The notes under the pieces: model-generated
What the model saw: the letters and a program-made list of their open reading frames with translations, nothing else
Told to the model about the DNA's origin: nothing
Database searches by the model: none
Shown: piece after piece, positions 9,391 through 15,756 of the stretch
Position numbering within the stretch: the stretch's first letter is position 1
Layout of the letters: each line of letters opens with the position of its first letter
Made by a program: the position numbers and the translations under genes
NCBI GenBank assembly: GCA_035290065.1
Contig: DATDVD010000057.1
Coordinates: 1 to 26,055 of the forward strand
DNA length: 26,055 nt
Direction: 5' to 3'
Origin: DATDVD01 sp035290065
Lineage (GTDB): Bacteria; Pseudomonadota; Gammaproteobacteria; Coxiellales; Coxiellaceae

Positions 9391-9474
9391 GGGCAGACCG
9401 TGGTCTGCCCAAGAATCAGCACAAGATTTCAAGATTTATAGCAAGAAGGAGGGCAGACCACGGTCTGCCCCTAC
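9387..9474. repeat. REPIN-like nested inverted repeat with GTAG tags
   Basis: Two identical 24-base units in opposite orientation: 9387-9410 and 9451-9474, separated by 40 bases. Each unit is a GTAG tag followed by its own palindrome, GGGCAGACC-NN-GGTCTGCCC. A GTAG or GGAG tag next to a hairpin is the signature of REP elements mobilised by RAYT (Y1-type) transposases, and two inverted REPs make a REPIN. The first GTAG overlaps the trxB stop codon. No RAYT gene is in the window. The hairpins could also stop or stabilise trxB mRNA; there is no U-tract after them. Confidence 0.8.
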
Positions 9475-9580
9475 GGGAAGGAGGAGGAGAACTCCGGGCA
9501 TCTCTTCTGTGGAATCAACTCCTAGATCTTCGCTCTAAGCTGCGTTATGATGAGGCCCTTTTAATCAATGCTGGAGTAAT

Positions 9581-9841
9581 ATGCCTAAAGAAGATTCTAT
9601 TGAAATGGAAGGTGTGGTGATTGATTCCCTTCCCAACACACTGTTTAAAGTAAAATTAGAAAATGGTCACGTCGTCATAGCCCATATTTCTGGGCGAATG
9701 CGCAAAAATTACATTCGTATCTTAACGGGTGATAAAGTAATGGTAGAGCTTACTCCCTACGATCTCTCGCGGGGGCGTATTGTTTACAGAGACGTTGGTA
9801 AAAAACGTTCTGGAACAGATTCTTCTTCAGAAGATGCTTAA
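9581..9841 (+). CDS. infA: Translation initiation factor IF-1
   Basis: Small OB-fold protein that occupies the ribosomal A site with IF-2 and IF-3 during initiation. The first ~70 residues follow the family closely (IEMEGVV, LENGHVV, HISGRMRKNYIRILTGDKV, YDLSRGRIVYR). The protein is 86 residues, against about 72 usually, because of a hydrophilic tail GKKRSGTDSSSEDA. The ATG has GGAG four bases upstream. It converges on clpA as in many gammaproteobacteria. A TATGAT at 9546-9551 could be its -10 box, but no good -35 accompanies it. Confidence 0.96.
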   Translation: MPKEDSIEMEGVVIDSLPNTLFKVKLENGHVVIAHISGRMRKNYIRILTGDKVMVELTPYDLSRGRIVYRDVGKKRSGTDSSSEDA

Positions 9842-9842
9842 A

Positions 9843-9862
9843 GTGCCGCTTTCTCACGGCAC
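9843..9862. terminator. Possible terminator hairpin between infA and clpA
   Basis: GTGCCG (9843-9848) and CGGCAC (9857-9862) form a six-base stem with an eight-base loop, placed immediately after the infA stop in the 55-bp gap to the clpA stop. The T-tract that would follow a strong intrinsic terminator is poor in both directions, so function is uncertain. Confidence 0.4.
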
Positions 9863-9896
9863 CCATCAGCCACAGAACTAAAAAACTGTAAAACAT

Positions 9897-12203
9897 TTAG
9901 GAACCTTCAGCAATTTGGATATCCAAATGGTCATCCTTCACGCCTACCTTAATCGTTCCTCTATTAGAAGCCAATTTACCGAATAACAATTCTTCTGCAA
10001 TCGGCTTTTTCAGTTTTTCTTCGATCAAACGGGCCATAGGACGGGCACCCATTTTCTCGTCATATCCGTTTTTCGCAAGCCATCGTTTAGCAGAATCAGA
10101 GATATTAAAATTAATACCTTTTTCTTTTAGCTGCTCGATCAATTCATCTAAGTTTTTTGTCACCACTTTACTAATCGTGGTTCGATCCAATCGTTTGAAC
10201 GGAATAATCGCATCTAAACGATTTCTAAATTCAGGACTGAACAACTGATTAATAGCCCCTAAACTATCCGTTGAATTATCTTGTTCTTTGAAACCGATGG
10301 ATGAGCGCTCTAATTCATGCGCGCCAGCATTGGTCGTCATAATAATAACCACGTGTCGAAAATCGGCTTTGCGGCCATTATTATCCGTCAAATAACCGTA
10401 ATCCATGACTTGCAACAAGATATTAAACACATCACGATGCGCTTTTTCAATTTCATCTAGCAATAAAACAGTATACGGTTGTTTAATAATCGCTTCCGTT
10501 AATAAGCCCCCTTGATCATGGCCTACATAACCGGGAGGTGCACCAATCAAACGGGATACGGTGTGACGTTCCATGTATTCTGACATGTCAAATCGAATCA
10601 ATTCTACACCCATTTCATACGCCAATTGACGAACTACTTCGGTTTTACCTACCCCTGTTGGACCGGCCAATAAAAACGAACCTACGGGTTTGTTAATATT
10701 TTTCAATCCGGAGCGGGATAAGCGAATGGATTCGGTTAAGAGTTTAATAGCATGATCTTGCCCAAACACACGATTTTTTAAGCGTTGGGGTAAGAGTTTT
10801 AACAATTTAGTATCCGAACTGGTTAAGCGTTCAATCGGCACGCGCGTCATTTTAGCAATCACTGCTTCAATTTCTCGGCAAGTAAGTTCTTTAACGCGTT
10901 GTCCTTCCGGTTGTAAACGTTGGAACGCACCGGCTTCATCAATTACGTCAATCGCTTTATCCGGTAATTGACGATCCACCATATAGCGTGCGGATAATTC
11001 CACGGCACGTCGCAACGCTTCGGTTGAATACGTAATATTGTGATACGATTCAAATCGCGATTTTAGTCCATTTAAAATTGAAACCGTGTCTTCCACGCTC
11101 GGTTCTGATACATCAATTTTTTGAAAACGTCGCAATAACGCGCTATCTTTTTCAAAATAGGTGCGGTATTCATCATACGTCGTCGCGCCCATGCAACGTA
11201 AATCACCTGAGCTTAGCAACGGTTTGATTAAGTTAGAGGCGTCCATGGTGCTGCCGGTGGCTGAGCCAGCGCCTACTAAATTGTGAATTTCATCAATAAA
11301 AATAATGGAACCATTGTGACGACTTAAGGCTTTTAAAACAGATTTAAACCGTTTTTCAAAATCGCCGCGGTATTTAGTACCGGCTAACATGCTGCCTAAA
11401 TCCACCGAGTAAACGGTGCAATTTTTCAAAGGTTCTGGCACTTTTTTGTCAACGATGAGTTGGGCTAATCCTTCCGCAATAGCGGTTTTACCCACACCCG
11501 CTTCTCCCACCAAAATGGGATTATTTTTAGAACGTCGACAAAGAATTTGAACGGCGCGGCCCATTTCATGTTGGCGTCCAATTAAAGGATCAATTTTACC
11601 CATGCGGGCTTTTTCATTGAGGTTAATCGCGTAATTGGAGACGATGTCTTCATCCGCTCCAAATTCCTTGGCCATACCCAAATCCATCGAATGACCAGAA
11701 GTCCCAAACCCAGGCTCGGGAGTACCAAATAAGGGGGGTTCGCTTGGGAATGGAGACTCCTGCATTCGGTGGTTCTTTGACAACACTTGGGCGGTGTAAT
11801 TCATCACATCGGCAAATGTTACATTTTCTTGATTCAGAAAATAAACGGCTTGGCTTTCAGGTTCCCCATAAATCGCCATTAATACATTTGCCCCACTGAT
11901 CTCGGATTGTCCAGTGGTTTGCATTTGATCAATAGCGCGTTGGAGGACGCTTTGGAAACCTAATGTGGGCTGTACTTCTCGGTTAATATGAGGGGGTATT
12001 TGGGGAGTGGTTTCGTCTACAAAAATGGCTAAACCGGCTCGTAACCGATCGATATTCGCGCCACAGGCTTGGAGAACTTGATTAGCATCAGGGTCATCCA
12101 GCAAAGCCAATAATAGGTGCTCAATGGTAATGAACTCGTGTTGCCTTTCCCTAGCTCGGGTGAAAACAACACTGATAGTAAATTCTAAGCTCTTACTTAG
12201 CAT
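9897..12203 (-). CDS. clpA: ClpA, ATPase subunit of the ClpAP protease
   Basis: Hsp100 unfoldase that feeds substrates to ClpP. With the ATG at 12203 it has 768 residues: the N-domain with Clp repeats (~1-140, starting MLSKSLEF as in the family), a linker, the first ATPase module with Walker A GEAGVGKT (233-240), and the second with GPTGVGKT (~514-521). The ClpP-docking loop is present as SSIGFKEQDNST. AAGGAG sits seven bases before this ATG; a TTG 18 bases upstream keeps the frame open but would put that site inside the gene. In relatives clpS lies directly upstream; here only 144 bp separate clpA from icd and no clpS is present. Confidence 0.95.
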   Translation of the reverse strand: MLSKSLEFTISVVFTRARERQHEFITIEHLLLALLDDPDANQVLQACGANIDRLRAGLAIFVDETTPQIPPHINREVQPTLGFQSVLQRAIDQMQTTGQSEISGANVLMAIYGEPESQAVYFLNQENVTFADVMNYTAQVLSKNHRMQESPFPSEPPLFGTPEPGFGTSGHSMDLGMAKEFGADEDIVSNYAINLNEKARMGKIDPLIGRQHEMGRAVQILCRRSKNNPILVGEAGVGKTAIAEGLAQLIVDKKVPEPLKNCTVYSVDLGSMLAGTKYRGDFEKRFKSVLKALSRHNGSIIFIDEIHNLVGAGSATGSTMDASNLIKPLLSSGDLRCMGATTYDEYRTYFEKDSALLRRFQKIDVSEPSVEDTVSILNGLKSRFESYHNITYSTEALRRAVELSARYMVDRQLPDKAIDVIDEAGAFQRLQPEGQRVKELTCREIEAVIAKMTRVPIERLTSSDTKLLKLLPQRLKNRVFGQDHAIKLLTESIRLSRSGLKNINKPVGSFLLAGPTGVGKTEVVRQLAYEMGVELIRFDMSEYMERHTVSRLIGAPPGYVGHDQGGLLTEAIIKQPYTVLLLDEIEKAHRDVFNILLQVMDYGYLTDNNGRKADFRHVVIIMTTNAGAHELERSSIGFKEQDNSTDSLGAINQLFSPEFRNRLDAIIPFKRLDRTTISKVVTKNLDELIEQLKEKGINFNISDSAKRWLAKNGYDEKMGARPMARLIEEKLKKPIAEELLFGKLASNRGTIKVGVKDDHLDIQIAEGS

Positions 12204-12239
12204 TTTACCGCTCCTTGGCAATTGGTAGGGTCACGTCGC

Positions 12240-12256
12240 GGATCCATCCTTGGATC
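12240..12256. other. Small hairpin in predicted clpA leader
   Basis: GATCC (12241-12245) and GGATC (12252-12256) pair around a six-base loop, 37 bases upstream of the clpA ATG and inside the predicted 5' leader. Another short palindrome, CCAAAA-CA-TTTTGG, lies at 12280-12293. Whether either has a role is unknown. Confidence 0.35.
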
Positions 12257-12271
12257 TACGAGGTAAGGATA

Positions 12272-12300
12272 ACTATAGACCAAAACATTTTGGTTTTCTA
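12272..12300 (-). promoter_or_regulatory. Possible clpA promoter
   Basis: On the minus strand, TTAGAA (12295-12300) and TATAGT (12272-12277) are 17 bases apart. The -10 is good and the -35 weak. Transcription would start near 12265, giving a leader of about 60 bases. It lies in the gap between icd and clpA, where clpS would normally separate them. Confidence 0.35.
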
Positions 12301-12331
12301 AGGGGTTTCGGTTTATTTTTTTAAGCCTACC

Positions 12332-12345
12332 GTAGGGGTCGACCC
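12332..12345 (+). repeat. Single GTAG-tagged palindrome (REP-like)
   Basis: GTAG (12332-12335) is followed directly by the perfect palindrome GGGTCGACCC (12336-12345), two bases from the icd stop. The tag-plus-hairpin layout resembles the REPIN units at 9387-9474, but the hairpin sequence differs, so it is either a degenerate copy or a different REP family. It may protect the 3' end of icd mRNA. Confidence 0.5.
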
Positions 12346-12347
12346 TG

Positions 12348-13601
12348 CTAACCCATATGAACTATGATAGCCTCTCCAAATTGAGAGCAGCTTACTTCAT
12401 GGGCACCTTCCATGAGCCGCGCTAGATCGTAGGTGACGGTTTTGGCAACAATGGCTTTTCCTAGGCCTTGGATAATGAGATCGGCGGCTTCTTCCCAGCC
12501 AAGGTGGCGGAGCATCATTTCGGCAGAGAGGATTAAGGAGCCTGGGTTTACTTTATCTTGGCCGGCATATTTAGGGGCTGTACCATGGGTAGCTTCGAAA
12601 ATAGCCACCTCATCGCTTAAGTTAGCGCCGGGCGCGATACCAATGCCCCCTACTTGGGCGGCTAATGCATCGGAAATATAATCGCCGTTTAAGTTCATGG
12701 TAGCAATGACGTTATATTCTTCAGGACGTAATAAAATTTGTTGTAAAAAGGCATCCGCGATAACGTCGTTAATCACGATGCGTTTGCCCGTTTGGGGATG
12801 TTTGAATTCACACCAAGGGCCTCCATCGATTTCTTGAGCGCCGAATTCACGCTTGGCTAATTCATAGCCCCAGGTTTTAAAAGCGCCTTCGGTGAATTTC
12901 ATAATATTGCCTTTATGTACCAACGTTACGGAATCACGATGATGATCAATGGCATACTGAAAGGCGCGACGAACTAATCGTTCAGTGCCCTCTTTTGAAA
13001 TAGGTTTAATACCAATGCCGCTTGAAATGGGGAAACGAATTTTTTTCACTTGCATATCTTTTTCTAAAAAGTGAATGATTTTTTGCACGTCTTCGCTAAA
13101 CGCTGGCCATTCGATTCCCGCATAAATATCCTCAGAATTTTCGCGAAAAATAACCATATTCACTTTTTCGGGGGCTTTCACCGGAGAAGGAGTGCCTTCA
13201 AAATACCGTACCGGGCGAAGGCACACGTATAAATCCAACTGTTGGCGAAGTGCAACGTTCAAAGAGCGAATACCGCCACCTACGGGAGTGGTTAAAGGGC
13301 CTTTAATGGAAATTAAATAGTCTTTTGTAGCTTGCAAGGTTTCATCCGGTAACCAGGTGTCTTTTCCATACACATGGGTGGCTTTTTCTCCGGCATAGAT
13401 TTCCATCCAAGCAATTTTTCGTTGGTTGCCGTAGGCTTTTTCGACAGCTGCATCCACCACTTTTTGCATAACAGGGGTGATATCGACACCAATACCATCG
13501 CCTTCAATAAAAGGAATAAGGGGGTGGTTAGGAACATTTAAGGTATGGTCGTGGTTAGCAGTGATTTTTTTGCCATGAGTTGGGATTTGGATATGAGACA
13601 T
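12348..13601 (-). CDS. icd: Isocitrate dehydrogenase, NADP-dependent
   Basis: TCA-cycle enzyme that oxidises isocitrate to 2-oxoglutarate. With the ATG at 13601 the protein has 417 residues and its numbering matches E. coli Icd: Ser113 and Asn115 in GGGIRSLNVALRQ, Arg119, Arg129 and Arg153 (RENSEDIYAG) fall on the expected positions. The C-terminal KYAGQDKV segment carries the Lys-Tyr-Val residues that select NADP, and an Arg follows in DLARLMEG. Ser113 is the site phosphorylated by AceK where that kinase exists. GAGG lies five bases before the ATG; a longer frame to 13634 begins without better support. Confidence 0.96.
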   Translation of the reverse strand: MSHIQIPTHGKKITANHDHTLNVPNHPLIPFIEGDGIGVDITPVMQKVVDAAVEKAYGNQRKIAWMEIYAGEKATHVYGKDTWLPDETLQATKDYLISIKGPLTTPVGGGIRSLNVALRQQLDLYVCLRPVRYFEGTPSPVKAPEKVNMVIFRENSEDIYAGIEWPAFSEDVQKIIHFLEKDMQVKKIRFPISSGIGIKPISKEGTERLVRRAFQYAIDHHRDSVTLVHKGNIMKFTEGAFKTWGYELAKREFGAQEIDGGPWCEFKHPQTGKRIVINDVIADAFLQQILLRPEEYNVIATMNLNGDYISDALAAQVGGIGIAPGANLSDEVAIFEATHGTAPKYAGQDKVNPGSLILSAEMMLRHLGWEEAADLIIQGLGKAIVAKTVTYDLARLMEGAHEVSCSQFGEAIIVHMG

Positions 13602-13654
13602 GAAAACCTCGCTTTTTGGGGGGTATAATAACAAGCTCGGGGGGAATCAGCTAG

Positions 13655-13688
13655 AGCCTAGGCTACTCTTCTCCTGAGAAAGGAGAAG
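13655..13688. repeat. Two palindromes between icd and mnmA
   Basis: AGCCTAGGCT (13655-13664) is a perfect palindrome that, on the minus strand, carries a GTAG start (13663-13666). CTTCTCC (13668-13674) and GGAGAAG (13682-13688) form a seven-base stem with a seven-base loop. Both lie in the 150-bp divergent spacer between icd and mnmA and may be remnants of REP-type elements. Confidence 0.45.
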
Positions 13689-13700
13689 GAAAATTAAGCG

Positions 13701-13733
13701 TCCTGGATTTTCGCTTTGCTCAATTCAGCCTAC
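13701..13733 (-). repeat. Degenerate REP-like element, copy A
   Basis: Read on the minus strand it starts GTAG (13730-13733) and carries the core TTGAGCAAAGCGAAA between imperfect arms CTGAATT and AATCCAG. The 16-base core at 13709-13724 is identical to that at 19193-19208 beside mfd, which is also followed by a GTAG tag. Same-orientation intergenic copies mark a dispersed family. Confidence 0.6.
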
Positions 13734-13744
13734 TTTATTATACT
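13716..13744 (+). promoter_or_regulatory. Predicted promoter of mnmA, partly in a repeat
   Basis: TTGCTC (13716-13721) and TATACT (13739-13744) are 17 bases apart. The -35 lies in the core of REP-like copy A. The -10 ends seven bases before the mnmA ATG, so transcription would begin at or next to the start codon. Confidence 0.5.
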
Positions 13745-13751
13745 GCGCGGA

Positions 13752-14840
13752 ATGAAAACAAAACGAAAACAACGGGTGGTGGTAGGTATCTCGGGGGGAG
13801 TGGATTCCTCGGTCAGTGCTTTATTGCTTAAAGAAGCAGGCTATGAAGTTAGCGGGATTTTTATGCAAAATTGGGAAGCAGATGCAGAGGATCCTTATTG
13901 TACCGCGAGCCAAGATTTAAGTGATGCGCGGGCCGCCTGTGATCGTATTGGTATTTCCCTACACACCATCAATTTTGCCAAACAGTATTGGGAGCGAGTG
14001 TTTCAGCATTGTCTGGATGAATTTAAAGCCGGCCTCACGCCTAATCCGGATATTCTCTGCAATCAGGAAATTAAATTTAAGGCGTTTTTAGACCATGCAT
14101 TAAATACGATGGGCGCGGATTATTTGGCCACAGGACACTATACTGCTTTAAAAAAAACGGAACGTGGATTTGAATTACACAAGGCTGCTGATCTTAACAA
14201 AGATCAAACGTATTTTTTGTATACTTTAACTCAATCCATTCTATCACGTTGTTTATTTCCGTTAGCTCATTTGACAAAACCCGAGGTTCGAGCGAAGGCA
14301 GAAAAAGCAGGCCTTCCTAACCATAATAAAAAAGACAGCACAGGTATTTGTTTTATTGGGGAACGAAAATTTAAAACCTTTTTAAAAGAGTATTTATTGG
14401 CGCAACCAGGCCCCATTCAAACGCCCGACGGAAAAGAAGTGGGTCAGCACGATGGGTTAATATTTTATACGCTCGGGCAACGAAAAGGCTTACACATTGG
14501 CGGCAAAAAAGAAGCGCTGGAAGCTCCCTGGTATGTAGTCAATAAAAATTTGGATACGCATACATTGGTGGTGGCTCAAGGGCATGAGCATCCCTTATTG
14601 TATCGACGTGAATTGGTATTTACTCATCCCACGTGGATTAATGACTCTCCGAGTGAAGATCATTTTCTTTATCAAGCTAAAATTCGATATCGACAAGCGG
14701 ATCAAGCCTGTACATTAATGCCTACAGAATCTCCTCATTTTCGAGTGGATTTCGAGCAACCTCAGCGCGCTATTACACCTGGCCAATCGATTGTGCTATA
14801 TGAGGAAACTCGATGTGTGGGGGGCGGAATTATTATTTAA
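13752..14840 (+). CDS. mnmA: tRNA-specific 2-thiouridylase MnmA
   Basis: Adds sulfur to the wobble uridine of tRNA-Lys, -Glu and -Gln using sulfur relayed by TusE. With the ATG at 13752 it has 362 residues. The P-loop SGGVDSS is at 14-20, and the two catalytic cysteines are present at about 103 (NPDILCNQ) and 200 (STGICFIG), near the E. coli positions. Another in-frame start (TTG at 13716) lies inside a repeat and is unlikely. Only a weak GCGGA abuts the ATG, and the predicted promoter would give a leaderless or nearly leaderless mRNA. It is divergent from icd; in Pseudomonas and E. coli mnmA is also near icd. Its TAA overlaps the TAA of the next gene on the opposite strand. Confidence 0.95.
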   Translation: MKTKRKQRVVVGISGGVDSSVSALLLKEAGYEVSGIFMQNWEADAEDPYCTASQDLSDARAACDRIGISLHTINFAKQYWERVFQHCLDEFKAGLTPNPDILCNQEIKFKAFLDHALNTMGADYLATGHYTALKKTERGFELHKAADLNKDQTYFLYTLTQSILSRCLFPLAHLTKPEVRAKAEKAGLPNHNKKDSTGICFIGERKFKTFLKEYLLAQPGPIQTPDGKEVGQHDGLIFYTLGQRKGLHIGGKKEALEAPWYVVNKNLDTHTLVVAQGHEHPLLYRRELVFTHPTWINDSPSEDHFLYQAKIRYRQADQACTLMPTESPHFRVDFEQPQRAITPGQSIVLYEETRCVGGGIII

Positions 14841-15694
14841 CTGTGTAGAGAGGGCGTCTTTCTGGGTGTTTCTTCTTTCGTTGCGTCATCTATGCGATAG
14901 GTTACATAGGCTGCGAAAATCGCTACAAAAAAACTGACGGCTGTCAATATTTCTCCTGGCATTCGAGTGAAAAATAGGGGTTTTTTGTTTAAACAGAACA
15001 CTAAAAAAATCACGGCTAGCAGCAAAAAAACAATCACTATCACGTTTAAGGTATCTATCATGGTTTGTAAGGGAGGCTGAGAAAGAGTAGAACGAGCCAC
15101 TGGCTGCCGTAAGGAGGGCTTAATAAGATAATTTTCTTCCCAAAGACTTCGAGTAGAAGGAACGCGTGTCAAATTCTTAGCTTGGAGGGAGAAGCGCAAA
15201 TATTCTCCTAATAAAGCTTGAACTAAGGAGGCGGGAATACTTTCTTCCTCATCAGCTTCTACCGATTTGCTATCCTCAGACGAAATACTTTCTTCGTTAT
15301 CGTCTTCCACCGACCTGCTTCTTGGGGGGGGAAGAACTTTGTTTTCAGAAAGGGGAAAGGGAGCAGAGGCTATTTGAAAAAGATCAGAAATCCATTGAAA
15401 GGCTTGCTTGCAGGCGATAGGAGAGCAATAAGGATATTGGACGGTTTCTTCTTCCACTCGACAGGGCGAAACTAATTTTCTTAGAAACGAGGGATCACGG
15501 GTAATATAATTAACGCCCCTTTTTAAACGAACCCGTTTACCTGTTTCCCATCTTTCTACCCATCGGGGCACATAGCCCTCGTCGAGTAATATTCGAAGTT
15601 CGGCCTCACTGAGAAAAGGGGACCCCTCCGCCAATAAAGCCTGAATGGCTCCTGGCGGTGCTCTATCTAAAATAGATTGCTGTCCTCGTGACAT
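14837..15694 (-). CDS. Hypothetical two-helix membrane protein
   Basis: I do not recognise this 285-residue protein. The first ~110 residues are soluble, with Leu/Glu and basic patches and three cysteines. Then comes a very acidic stretch (about 125-155) containing a 16-residue near-tandem duplication, SVEDDNEESI and SVEADEEESI. Near the C-terminus are two membrane helices, roughly MIDTLNVIVIVFLLLAVIFL and ILTAVSFFVAIFAAYVTY, with a short loop, and a polar tail ending KTPSLHS. There is no signal peptide. TGGA and AAGGA lie just before the ATG at 15694. It converges on mnmA, sharing TTAA, and diverges from mfd. It sits at a junction between two conserved gene blocks. Membrane targeting in a host is one possibility, but nothing proves it. 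Confidence 0.7.
   Translation of the reverse strand: MSRGQQSILDRAPPGAIQALLAEGSPFLSEAELRILLDEGYVPRWVERWETGKRVRLKRGVNYITRDPSFLRKLVSPCRVEEETVQYPYCSPIACKQAFQWISDLFQIASAPFPLSENKVLPPPRSRSVEDDNEESISSEDSKSVEADEEESIPASLVQALLGEYLRFSLQAKNLTRVPSTRSLWEENYLIKPSLRQPVARSTLSQPPLQTMIDTLNVIVIVFLLLAVIFLVFCLNKKPLFFTRMPGEILTAVSFFVAIFAAYVTYRIDDATKEETPRKTPSLHS
15236..15319 (-). repeat. Tandem duplication inside the unknown gene
   Basis: Segments 15236-15271 and 15284-15319 match over 36 bases with several changes and are 48 bases apart, i.e. 16 codons. In protein they give the two SVE-acidic-EESI units. An in-frame duplication, not a mobile element. Confidence 0.6.
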
Positions 15695-15718
15695 CGTCCT
15701 TTTCCATTTTTATATAAT
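15688..15718 (+). promoter_or_regulatory. Possible mfd promoter
   Basis: A perfect TATAAT (15713-15718) has GTGACA (15688-15693) 19 bases upstream, a rather long spacer. A second candidate -10, TATAGT, is at 15727-15732. The region is the divergent spacer between the unknown membrane protein and mfd. Confidence 0.35.
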
Positions 15719-15756
15719 GAGGGTTTTATAGTATAGTCCGAGAATATCACATTACA

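Noticed and set aside
9387..9474. Possible minimal CRISPR array
   Set aside because: The two units are in inverted, not direct, orientation, there is only one 40-base interval, and no cas genes are present.
9897..12203. ClpA as ClpB or ClpC
   Set aside because: The ClpP-docking IGF loop rules out ClpB, the protein lacks the middle coiled-coil domain, and its place between infA and icd is that of clpA.
12280..12300. Intrinsic terminator CCAAAA-CA-TTTTGG followed by TTTT on the plus strand
   Set aside because: No plus-strand gene ends nearby and the stem is AT-rich and weak.
12433..12681. Plus-strand open frame of 82 codons
   Set aside because: Antisense to the conserved C-terminal part of icd.
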